A stretch of 64,000 nt of DNA from Salvia splendens (lineage: Eukaryota > Streptophyta > Magnoliopsida > Lamiales > Lamiaceae), in assembly GCF_004379255.2 (NCBI RefSeq), contig NC_056038.1, positions 7,354,729 through 7,418,728 on the forward strand, in the 5' to 3' direction. The notes beneath the pieces are model-generated. The model ran no database searches and was not told the DNA's origin. It saw only the letters and a program-made list of their open reading frames with translations. Shown here piece after piece: positions 51,793 to 61,876 of this stretch. Position 1 is the first letter of the stretch, and every line of letters starts with the position of its first letter. Made by a program: the position numbers and the translations under genes.

Positions 51793-52771
51793 AGTCATCC
51801 ACAACGCGGTTCATATACCGTTCCTTAAACTACTATTTGCGGGCCACACTGTACTTTTTTACTTCATTCCTTAACTAAGGAACGGAATCTGCAACCCTCC
51901 GTTCCTTAGTCGTTCCTTAACCGTTCCTTAAATTACTATTAATTCAATTTCATTTCTTATTTTTATTTCCAACCCAATTCAATTAAAACAAACACACTTT
52001 ATTAAAAAACACACAACATTAAAAAAAATTACAACTTAAACTTAAAAAAAATAAAAAACACACAATTAAAATCCTAAAAAAATAAAAATCACACAATAAA
52101 AAACACACAATTAAACATGGGAAAATAAAAAAACTACTCCGCCGGCTAATCATTCTCCGGAGGCGGTCGAGGTTGAGGGGGAGTCGGAAGGCCAAGTTGT
52201 GCTGTCATATGCACAATTCCGTTCCACCAGACCGCGAATTGGGCGTACGAGAAGCGGGAAGTGTCCGAACGCGTTGAGATCCCACCGGAGCCGCCACCGC
52301 CGTAGTTGCCGTCGCCGGACATTTTGTGAAGAGATTGAATATGAAAATTGGAGAGGAAATGAAGTTGATTTAGGAAGAATAGATGTGTAGTTGTGTGTGA
52401 AATGAGGATGAATTAGGAGTATTTATAGAATAAGAAATAAAAATAAAAATAAATAAATAAATAAATAAACGGTAATAATACCGTTAAATTTTTTTTATAT
52501 AAAATCAATTTTTTTTTAAAAAAATAATTATTGCGTCAGCACGTGACGTCGCCCACTCGCGGGCCGGCGAGTGGGCGACACGCACGCCGCGGGGAGAGCC
52601 ACGTCGCCGAAGCGCGTGGCGGCACGGACCGTGCCGAGGGTCGTGCCGTCGGCACCCGGCACGGCTTGGGAATGGCTCCTCGACGACACCATGCACCGCA
52701 ACGCGTTCCGCTGCGAAGTCGTTCCGGCGGAACGGCCCGCGGAACGCCGGCGGCCCGCGTTGCGGGTGCTC
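51793..52771. mobile_element. Non-autonomous PIF/Harbinger-like element
   Basis: The left end AGTCATCCACAACGCGG and the right end reverse complemented (GAGCACCCGCAACGCGG) are imperfect inverted repeats. TCA lies on both sides (51790-51792 and 52772-52774), a possible 3-bp duplication. GC-rich ends flank an A-rich middle, and one short minus-strand ORF is present. It is the same style as 17503-18609 but a different family. Confidence 0.7.
52146..52322 (-). CDS. Short Harbinger-associated ORF (MSGDGNYGG...)
   Basis: 58 residues: Gly/Ser-rich start, SYAQFAVWWNGIVHMTAQLG, then a Pro-rich end (PRPPPEND). Its placement in the element and the MSG-x-G start match the ORF at 17796-18157, so it is likely a remnant of an accessory protein. 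Whether it is expressed is unknown. Confidence 0.4.
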   Translation of the reverse strand: MSGDGNYGGGGSGGISTRSDTSRFSYAQFAVWWNGIVHMTAQLGLPTPPQPRPPPEND

Positions 52772-52774
52772 TCA

Positions 52775-53184
52775 TACTACTACTCCCACTTCTCATATTA
52801 TCATCATTTTCCTTTGTTTATATGGATTTATGACCATATTTATGGTCAAGTATGAAATAATTTCACATAACACAAAAATAATAAATTATGGTATGATTCG
52901 TGGTCCATTATTATGAATGATATTAAGTTATTATGAATATATTGCTAGCTATATGTCCAATGAATAATATGGAGTAATTGTATATACATTTGTATGTTTG
53001 CATATGTGTGTCTTGAGAGATAAATAATGGTGGAACTTTTATTAAAATGAAAATATAAATTTATATTAGTTTGTAAATACATTGATACTAATTGATATAA
53101 TAAAACATACTACTTTTTAGCTTAATATTAGTTTATTGGTTCATGAATATCAACATTCGACTCAATATCAGTAATTGATATATT
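52775..53184. other. AT-rich intergenic DNA
   Basis: No gene or repeat recognised between the Harbinger-like element and the next retrotransposon. Confidence 0.6.
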
Positions 53185-53189
53185 GTTAT

Positions 53190-53472
53190 TGTTGGAATAA
53201 AGAAATCAATTAATTGGAGAACAAGAAGGCAAGTGATGAAGATAGGGCAAGAATAAAGAAGGAAATAAATGAAGATTATGGAAAATCAAATAAAAAGGAT
53301 ATTAGTATAATTAGAATATATTTTCCATGTTTAGCTAGAATTAGAGTCTATATATAGTTGTGTAGCCATTGAGAGAATAGAATTCAAGTCATTCACAATG
53401 TAGTCTTTAAAGTTCTTCTCGTCTTTTACTTTCTGCAATAGTCTTTTATTTTCCGCATTATATTTTCTAACA
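53190..53472 (+). repeat. 5' LTR of the PRORP-carrying element
   Basis: 283 bp; contains TCTATATATAG as a candidate TATA box at about 53348. Confidence 0.93.
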
Positions 53473-53484
53473 TGGTATCAGAGC
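53473..53484 (+). other. Primer-binding site, initiator tRNA-Met
   Basis: TGGTATCAGAGC directly adjoins the LTR with no spacer. Confidence 0.9.
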
Positions 53485-53595
53485 AGCTAACGATCCTTCG
53501 TTAGTTTGTTAAAAAAACAAAAAAAACCTCATCATCGTCCCTTTCCCAAAACTAGCCAAAACAACCACCAAATTACGCCGCCGCAGCGCCGCCAT

Positions 53596-54410
53596 ATGAG
53601 CAACCAGAACACACGGCGGAAGAAGCAGAAACAGACGCCGGAGTCGCAGTTCCGGTGTACACTGGATCAGTGTTCCAAATCGAAGGACCTCTCCGCCGCC
53701 ATCACTCTCTACGAATCCTCCTCAAATCCAACCATCACTCTCAACAATCTCAATTCCTTGCTATACATTTGCTCCGAAGCCCTTTCCAATTCAAATACCC
53801 GACAATCCGCAATTGACTTCGGATTCAAGCTGTTCCGCAACCACAGCAATGAAAACCTCAAGCCAAACGAGGCTACGCTCACAGCCGTGGCTCGGTTGGC
53901 GGCGGCGAACGGAGACGGAGACTACGCGTTCGACCTCGCGAAAAGCGTGATGAAACAATGTGCAGCGCCGAAGCTTAGGACTTTCACACCGGCGTTGAAT
54001 TGCTTTTGCGGCGCCGGAGCGGCGGATAAGGCTTATGAAGTGGAGGAGCATGTGGTATCGGCGGGGCCTCAGATGGAACGTGCCCTGCCTGCCATGAACA
54101 GTTAGTTTGCATTGATACCAATAGAGCAGAGACTGACAAGTTTGCTCAATCAATTGCTTCTTTAGCCATTGAAAGAGAACATCAGCCAAATTTTAAGGAG
54201 TTCAAGGAGTGGCTGGAGCAACATTCTGAATATGAAACTCTGGTAGACGGAGCAAATATTGGGTTATACCAGCAAAACTTTGCACATGGTGGCTTTAGTA
54301 TTACGCAGCTTGATGCCGTTGTGAAAGAAGTTCATAGAAAGACACAACAACAGCCACTTGTTGTGTTGCATAGAAAACGTGTGCTCTTACTACTCGAGAA
54401 TGCCGATGAA
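53596..54410 (+). pseudogene. Captured fragment of a PRORP2/3-type protein-only RNase P gene
   Basis: From the ATG at 53596 the frame reads like the N-terminus of nuclear PRORP: a basic leader, CSKSKDLSAAITLYES, LNSLLYICSEAL, PNEATLTAVARLAAANGDGD, YAFDLAKSV and YEVEEHVVSAG, which are pentatricopeptide repeats. At about 54070 the protein jumps, with a change of frame, to the central zinc domain (CPACHEQLVCIDTN), FKEFKEWLEQH and the start of the NYN nuclease (LVDGANIGLYQQNFAHGGFS, PLVVLHRKR), and stops near 54410. About two pentatricopeptide repeats and linker are deleted in the middle. The nuclease is cut off after its first catalytic Asp, so the remaining Asp residues are absent. PRORP trims tRNA 5' leaders; this copy cannot do so as it stands. 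The open frame 53506-54105 covers only the first part. Confidence 0.88.
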
Positions 54411-55610
54411 CAGGCAGGTAATTGGAGTTGGAAAGAAGGTGAAATCAAATAGGCCAGATCGGCCCTGTTGGAGAAGGGAAAGGTGGCTACATGTCCGACA
54501 CCTCTCCTCGATCAAGTTAAGAAAAGAAAGAAGAAGTTCACGGTTTGTCCGGCCGAGGAGGAGAGGAAGAATGCAACCGAACAACTTCTCTCCAAATCTA
54601 TAATGGTCGTGAAGGCCAAAGATGACCTATAATGAGAGGGCGAGTAAGCTGCAAAGGCGCAACCCACATGTCGGTGGAGCCAGGAAAGATTGGTAGCAAG
54701 ACAACCCGGGAAGACAAAGCAGCCGGAGAATTATCCGGCCGAGGGAGATAGGTTAGCCCCAACCAGATAATTATTCGAGATGATTGGAGTATCGCCTATG
54801 CCAGAGAAGAGAAGATAGCTTCAGGCATAAATGGTCCGGAGAAGAAGAAACAACCGAGAAAGGAGAATCTATTGCCTAAGAGGTGGTAGTCGTGAGAGGC
54901 TGCGAACTCATGTTATAATGGATGAAGCGTTTGGCCGAGGGGGAGATATCAGCCACTGCCAAATGATTCAATCTCCGAATCAAGGAGATAATTGCCGAAG
55001 ACGATGGCGGCGCCAACGTCTGCGCAACGAGGGGGAGAGAGCTAATGTCGCCGCCACACAGCCGCTGTGAAGAGTTGATGGGAATGGGATGGGGTCGAGT
55101 GGACGTTGAGAACCTGTTGCCAAAAGACGATGTTAAAGGAACAGGCGCGGGAAAAAGCTAAAGCCAATAAGAGAAGATGAGGCCTTCTTAAACTAAATGG
55201 GAGAAGATAGTGTCGCCACACAGAGATGGGGGATGCACAATGGCCGCGAAACGTTGGCTGTTGAAGAAATAGAAACTGGATTGAAGGAGTGACGGGAGAA
55301 TTCTCACCGTCGAGAAATGAGCAGACTTCGGATGGACGACCAAAAGTATTGTCAGAGAATAATGACATACGGAGCAGAGGCTCCACAGAGTTTGGCGATT
55401 ACTCGTCGAAGGTGGCATGGATTGAGAGTATGTCACCGAGAAAAGACCCATGAAGAAACATAAAGGAGGCTGATGGTTTCACGTCTTCATTGTTAGGGTC
55501 TCCAAAAAGGAGAAATAAATTTGGGCCTAATGGTTATTAGGCTCAAGAAATAAAAGATATGAATGGGCTCATAGTTTGAGTTTGGAATGGACCGAGAATG
55601 GTCTGAATTG

Positions 55611-56106
55611 GCTCCTAGATATGAGCAAAAACTGTCTAGATAAGCTCCTCGACAAGAGTCAAAACTGTCAGATTAGCTCCTCGACAAGAGTTAAAACTGT
55701 CAGAATGAGCTCCTCGACAAGAGTCAAAACTGTCTAAAATGGCTCCTAGATATGAGTTAAAACTATCTAAGATGGCTCCTGGATACGAGCTAAAACTATC
55801 TAAGATAGCTCCTAAATATGAGTAAAAACTGTTTAGACAAGCTCCCGGACACGAGTTAAAACGGTCTAAATTTGCTCCTTGACACGAGTTAAAACTGTCT
55901 AGATTGGCTCCTTGACACGAGTTAAAACTGTTTAGATTAGCTCCTTGACACGAGTTAAAACCGTCAACGAAAAATTGAAGAACTCCTTGAAACGAGTTTA
56001 AACTATCAATGATGAATTGAAGAAGCTCTATGATACGAGCATAAACTATCAATGGGAATTGAAGAACTCTTAAATACGAGTATAAACTATTTATCAAATT
56101 AAAGAT
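55611..56106 (+). repeat. 33-bp tandem repeat in the PRORP-carrying element
   Basis: About 14 units beginning GCTCCTNGAYANGAGTYAAA and continuing AACTGTCTA..., 33 bp each at first and about 42 bp at the end. Because 33 is a multiple of 3, the minus strand stays open as an 11-residue periodic frame (FNSCQGANLDS); I regard that as a by-product. Confidence 0.88.
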
Positions 56107-56111
56107 CGTGC

Positions 56112-56144
56112 AAGTTAAGTGTCGAAAAACTCGATACTTAACTT
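56112..56144. other. Hairpin next to the polypurine tract
   Basis: AAGTTAAGTGTCGA and TCGATACTTAACTT pair with one mismatch around a 5-base loop (AAAAC), directly before GAGGGGGAG and the 3' LTR. A role in RNA packaging or priming is only speculation. Confidence 0.75.
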
Positions 56145-56153
56145 GAGGGGGAG

Positions 56154-56436
56154 TGTTGGAATAAGGAAATCAATTAATTGGAGAACAAGAAGGCAAGTGA
56201 TGAAGATAGGGCAAGAATAAAGAAGGAAATCAATGAAGATTATGGAAAATCAAATAAAAAGGATATTAGTATAATTAGAATATATTTTCCATGTTTAGCT
56301 AGAATTAGAGTCTATATATAGTTGTGTAACCATGGAGATAATAGAATTCAAGTCATTCACAATGTAGTCTTTAAAGTTCTTCCCGTCTTTTACTTTCTGC
56401 AATAGTCTTTTATTTTCCGCATTATATTTTCTAACA
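56154..56436 (+). repeat. 3' LTR of the PRORP-carrying element
   Basis: 283 bp, nearly identical to 53190-53472. Confidence 0.93.
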
Positions 56437-56441
56437 GTTAT

Positions 56442-57677
56442 GTCAAATGATACGTATGTATCAATAATTAGATATGATTTTCAGTTTTAACGTTTTTACT
56501 AGAAGTCTAGAACCACTCCATGTGTGTGTTGGGTACATATTAAGGTATTTGACAAATGTATCAATCAATATTCATACACATATTTTATTCTACTCTATCC
56601 TACTCCATTATTTTCTTTCTTTTTTTTTGGTTTATAGAAGTAATTAAAATTTTCATGCCAGCAATTAGATTATTAATTTATCATTTGCTACTAAAAGAGG
56701 TGCGCTGTCTTGTTCCAAATACTTTCCATGAAAGTAAAAGTTGTTTTCTTTTGTTAAAATTGAGTAATTTATATTCCCTTTCTATGCATAATAATTTATT
56801 TAAAAGTAAGATGTTATTAAAGTAACTTTATCTGGAGAATTTATGCCAAACTACTGTACCTCAGCTAATTGGATTATATCAACTAATTGGGAATCAGGCT
56901 CGCTAATTTTGGGTTTTAAACGTTTTAAATCAATTATTTTGGCATATGACAATTCTAGTACTGTTAAACCTCATTAGGGGCTAATTGATATTTTATACAA
57001 AGATATGTATAAAATATGAATAAATTTTAAAATTTTATAATAATAAAAAAAGCTAATTGGTCCGCCCATGGGAGTAGCAGACTAGCAGCAATAGGAACTA
57101 GCAAGTAACTAATCTTTATTTTATTTGTCATATGAATACATATAGTACTATAATGTTTTTCTGAAAATATTATGTGGAAAAGAGTCTTTCTTTGATGAAC
57201 AATATATGTAACGGATGCGGTGCACTGCTTGATTTTATTATAAAATGACATTGGTATGTAAAATAAAGCCAAGGATAGGCTTTATTCTTACTTTTGGAGG
57301 CTGTGTTTCTTTTAACTTTAAAATAATTACTTCAAAAAGAATATAAACGTTTGAAATGTTCCAACATAAGGATATTTATTTATCAATAATTAGATTCTAT
57401 ATTCCAATTCAAAACTTTGGATTCCTAACTTGAGGCCCATATAGAATTAAGCAGTGTAATTAGGTTTCATTTTATAGGAATAAAATAAAAGAGACAAAAT
57501 GACTAATTAGACGTTTAATTTTTGTTTTCTTTTAAAAAATAAAATAAAATCAAAGGTGACGCTAAGATCGGTTAAATTTATTTTTCAGTAACATTTTTCA
57601 CAGAGATTGTTATGCTCTTAGATCCGTACTCTCTGCCATTGTCTCACACACACACATAGATACTAGTAGTAGTAATA
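56442..57677. other. AT-rich intergenic DNA
   Basis: No gene or known element recognised; the short open frames have no family resemblance. Confidence 0.6.
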
Positions 57678-57856
57678 CTCCCTCCGTCCCGGGCTACTCG
57701 CTCATTTCCTTTTCGGCTCGGAGATTAAGGAATGAGTGTATAGGAAAGTAAAAAATGACAGCTGTAGGTGAAATTTTTTACTAAAAATGGAAAGAGTGCA
57801 AGTAACTTGGGACGCCCAAAAAGGAAATAAGTGCGAGTAGTGCGGGACGGAGGGAG
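57678..57856. mobile_element. Stowaway-type MITE
   Basis: The ends CTCCCTCCGTCCCG and CGGGACGGAGGGAG are flanked by TA on both sides (57676-57677 and 57857-57858); 179 bp, non-coding. Confidence 0.93.
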
Positions 57857-57858
57857 TA

Positions 57859-60121
57859 CTATATAGGAGTAGGAAAGTGGTCAATACACAAATTGACCTC
57901 AATACAAAACGAAGACCACGAAGACCAAATGCTGACCTTGAGATTTGTCAATCTGATGGTCAATAAATAACTAAAACACATGGAAGGTTATTATTAATTA
58001 ATTTTAGGTCATTTTATAAAATCTGAGTTTTAAGTCATTTTTAGATTATTTTAGGTCATTATTACTAAATGATCTAACAATAAACTAACAATGACATTCG
58101 TATGTTTGATTCTGCATTTTGTATTAAGATTGAGTTTGCATCAAAACCTGGAGTAGGAAAGAGTATATACAAACTATTGTAATGTCATTTTATATATTTG
58201 AATAGTAATCCATATTATAACGAAATATATAAATCAATAAATATATATGTTTATTGACCCAATTAAGACAAAGTGAAAAAAAAATAAGATCATCGTAGAG
58301 TTCCCAAACCTAGAGGATGTTTTTTCTTTTCTTATGCTATATTAGTTAGAACTTAGTTGCGTCAATCAATCACAAATATTTAAACACATGCTTTTGCAAA
58401 TTTAAATAAAAATATACTGACATAAAAAATCTGTGTATCTAATTTCTATTTTAAGCATCTTATTTATTCTACTATAGTAATTCTGTGAAATGATGTTTTT
58501 TAAAACTTATACTTTGTTTGTTAGTAGTAGCGCTTTATTTTTGGAGTTTTAATGTTTTTACTCCTGTTTTTACTTTGTACTATGATTCAAGACTTTCTTT
58601 CATGATTGTTTATAAAGATTCTATTGTTTTCTTTATGTGATGCAATCTAGAAGTCAACTTTTATAATTAAGGTTGTATTCACATTTTGTATATATTTGGG
58701 ATATATACAATCGCGGTTGTTTTTATCCCAAATTTATGTACAAACTAATTACATAGTACATGTTTTAGATACTAATCTATGTATTTACATGCATAAAATT
58801 TTTAATGTCGTTGTTGGTTCACTATTCCGATAGTGATTCTCCTTTATCCATGTAGTGTCTTTTACTAACTTTTCATATTCGCTTTTAGGCCGCAAATCAA
58901 CGGTGGATATTGGAGAATCATTTTAGCAAGCAATATGGACCATCCAATTTTATTTGATAGTTAGTTATCTTCATTATAATAGGCAATAAAAGCATGATAT
59001 ATTGAGGGATACACGTGGTTTCAACGCCTATGCTGCCTACCTGAAAATATGAGAAAAATCTATATTTTCGTACTATTATTGGTGTTTCATGTTTTCCCTT
59101 TTCCTTTCAAAACCACTATCATTGTAGTATTATTTTGCTTCTGACAATATTAACACTAACTAAAATAGGCCATTGACGGAGGAAGAATTATAAAACTCTA
59201 TGTAATAACTAATCCAATCAAAGTGCTCGAGCCTAACTTTCAAGTACCGTTTGATTTTATTATTTAGGGAAAATATGCTAAAGTATTTCATATTTGGATG
59301 ATTTATTTTATTTAATTGTACGAAAATATAAATACATAGTTACACATCCATACCACCATTGATGTTAATAAATTTCCTATCAATAAAAATGTCATGATTC
59401 TCAAGGGTGTTAATTTTGACCGTTTCAATAAATAGTGTCGCAAACTCAGACCATTATCATAGTCCTCTTGAATTGAACGATAAAAATCTCAAACAAATAG
59501 TATTACTCCTACTATTTAATTTGGCATTGAATTGACGTTGTGGAGTTTCGAAACATCAAATACATATAGTAAGTACTTAATTGGAAAAATGATTTAAGTA
59601 TTTCCAGCTCAAGTCAAGGGGATTTGGGCGATGGTCTCAAATTCAATAATCGATTATCAGATTAGCTGAAATTGATATTGAAAAAAAGGAAAGTTATGTT
59701 TCATTTTTTATTCATATAATAGAATTGTAAATAAGAATAGTATTATATTCTGGACCACGAGTCCACAACCAATACTCTTATTTTTTTTAGTTAGTTGGCA
59801 AAATTAGTTCACTTCCGTTTATGACAAATTTATCTCTCGCTAGCTGAGACTAACATTATTCTTCATTAATAATACTTCAAATCTATATTATATCTTTCAA
59901 TCTAATTTTTATTAATTTTGCATTATAATATGAGTTATTTAATACAAAGACTATTGATAATTGAAGACGATTAACATAGAGTATATATTTTGTTGGTTGG
60001 TTCAATTATTGACAACACATGAAGATTTGACCTACTTTTCAAATGAAGAAAGTGGCAAATTAAGAAGATGATTCACATTTTTCCACCCATTGGAGGAGCC
60101 AGAGGGTGAACGGGAAGAAAA
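57859..60121. other. AT-rich intergenic DNA, no gene seen
   Basis: More than 2 kb without a convincing ORF, RNA gene or element in my reading. Confidence 0.6.
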
Positions 60122-60140
60122 GGGGGGGGGGGGGGGGGGG
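60122..60140. repeat. Run of 19 G
   Basis: Uninterrupted G tract after GGGAAGAAAA and before CTGGCCCC. Runs this long are rare in AT-rich DNA, and the exact length is prone to sequencing error. Confidence 0.85.
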
Positions 60141-61498
60141 CTGGCCCCAGGATTTTCAAATAATTTAGCTATCTATCTATATGTATTTAGATCTAATCAC
60201 AATTTGTTTATGTATATTATTACTAAAGTTTAGTTGTTTAGTAAAATAATGTAATACGTCTTTCTCCTGAATGGTGTTTCACAAATTAGAAAACTTGTAA
60301 TTATGGCTTGTTCCGAATTTTGTTAATATATTTAGATGGATGAAGTATTTTACATGGAAAATTTATATTGTCGGTTTTTCATGTTCATATTGTCCAATCT
60401 CAAGGAATAAAATTATAAGGCGTTGTGTTAACTTTTTTATATTTTTAATATTATAATGAAAATTAGACAAGATAATATTGTAGTACTATGAAAATTGGTA
60501 GTATTATTTTTTATTTTTAATATATTCATAAAACTGTATTTGGTTGTACCCTCGAACAAAAAGTCCAGGTCTTGATCCACTTTTTCACCAATTTAATATA
60601 GATAAATGAATAAATATATAAAATTATTACGGATTTAGGAGTTCTAGTTATTTTATCTTTCTATATACAAATTAAACAGAACTGTCTCTGTGTCATAAAA
60701 GGATGCACTCTTTTCTTTTTAGTCAATCACACAGTATTATATATGCATTTTTTTTAAAAAAATTTCTTTCTAATGAAGTGTGACTCATTCTCTAGACAAT
60801 ATTTTAATTATTTTTACATTTTAAATCTTTCTTATTTTATTAATTATATATTAAAACTTATATTTTTTTTTGGGACGAATGAAGTATAACGACTTAACTT
60901 GATTTAAAAAATGAAGATTAAAAACAAACATGCACACCCGAGTGTTGTATATTTACAAATTGTACTTGCCCAATATTGATATACGTGTACAATCTTTAGT
61001 CAAGAAAACTGACGGTCACATGTTGGTAGAGACTTTCTCAAGAATGTTCCTAGAATTTAATTCGATGGCTATAAGTAACATCATCATCATTATAAAATAC
61101 TAATTCATTATTTTAACAGGAATTGGTCTGTATATACATTCTTATTAATTAGTAGTAGTACTATATATATGAAGTGCACGAGATTTGAAAATTATAAGAG
61201 TGACATCTTACTTCATCACACAATAATTATATTAGTAGTATATTAGTATCTAAATAGTGACAATTTTGCCATGTCACAAAAAAGTTGGTGACATCGAGGC
61301 ATGGAAGGTCCGAATTGGCTTTTTATTAAACAAATATATTTATAACCTACATTGGTTACTTTTCATCTTTTGAAGAAGCAAAACTATGTTTGACAATCCT
61401 ATTAATTAAAATGAAGAATCCCATCTTGCATTATCGATCAAATAGGGAAACAACACGATGGGAAAATTGTGAGTGGACATCTACATATATAAATAGAA
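60141..61498. other. AT-rich intergenic DNA, no gene seen
   Basis: Nothing recognised. Confidence 0.6.
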
Positions 61499-61876
61499 TA
61501 ATGCTATGCGGCCACATTATGGCCGGCCATAAATTAATTAAATAACAAAAAAAATTGATTATTTTAAAATTTTTGGTTTAATACTACTTGATTTTACTTT
61601 TATATCATCTTCATTATATGTTGCTCAACATGTTAGTGTTGCTCTTTCGTAGTTTTTGCTCAACTTATTACTACTGTCATTTCTTGATTGTTGCTCAACG
61701 TATACAGTAATTCGTGATATTAATGTGTTTTACGTAATGGAATTCAAAGATAAGTATCAACTCACAAGTCCATTCACACACATATAAATTTATATCGATA
61801 ATTCTAATATTTTTATACATGTAAATGAACTAAATTAACTATTTATGGCCGGCCACATTATGGCCATTTAGCATCG
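61499..61876. mobile_element. ~378-bp MITE with GGCCGGCC-containing inverted ends
   Basis: The left end reads ATGCTATGCGGCCACATTAT then GGCCGGCCATAAAT. The right end, reverse complemented, reads CGATGCTAAATGGCCATAAT then GTGGCCGGCCATAAAT. This gives about 35-bp imperfect inverted repeats around an AT-rich core containing TTGCTCAAC words. Target duplication unclear. Confidence 0.75.

Larger units (their letters stand above)
53190..56436 (+). mobile_element. Non-autonomous LTR retrotransposon carrying PRORP gene fragments
   Basis: Two 283-bp LTRs (53190-53472 and 56154-56436), TGTTGGAATAA...TTTCTAACA, differ at about 7 positions. GTTAT flanks the element (53185-53189 and 56437-56441). The primer site TGGTATCAGAGC (53473-53484) follows the first LTR directly, and the purine tract TTGAGGGGGAG lies before the second. 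The 2.7-kb interior has no gag, protease, reverse transcriptase or integrase. Instead it has a piece of a host RNase P-type gene near its 5' end, about 1.2 kb of unrecognised DNA and 33-bp repeats near its 3' end. It must be moved by enzymes in trans, probably from a Copia-type relative. Confidence 0.92.

Noticed and set aside
53506..54105. An intact host PRORP gene
   Set aside because: It lies inside LTRs, has an internal deletion with a frame change and lacks most of the nuclease domain.
55636..56097. 153-codon minus-strand ORF with FNSCQGANLDS repeats
   Set aside because: It exists because the repeat unit is 33 bp, and it is antisense to the element.
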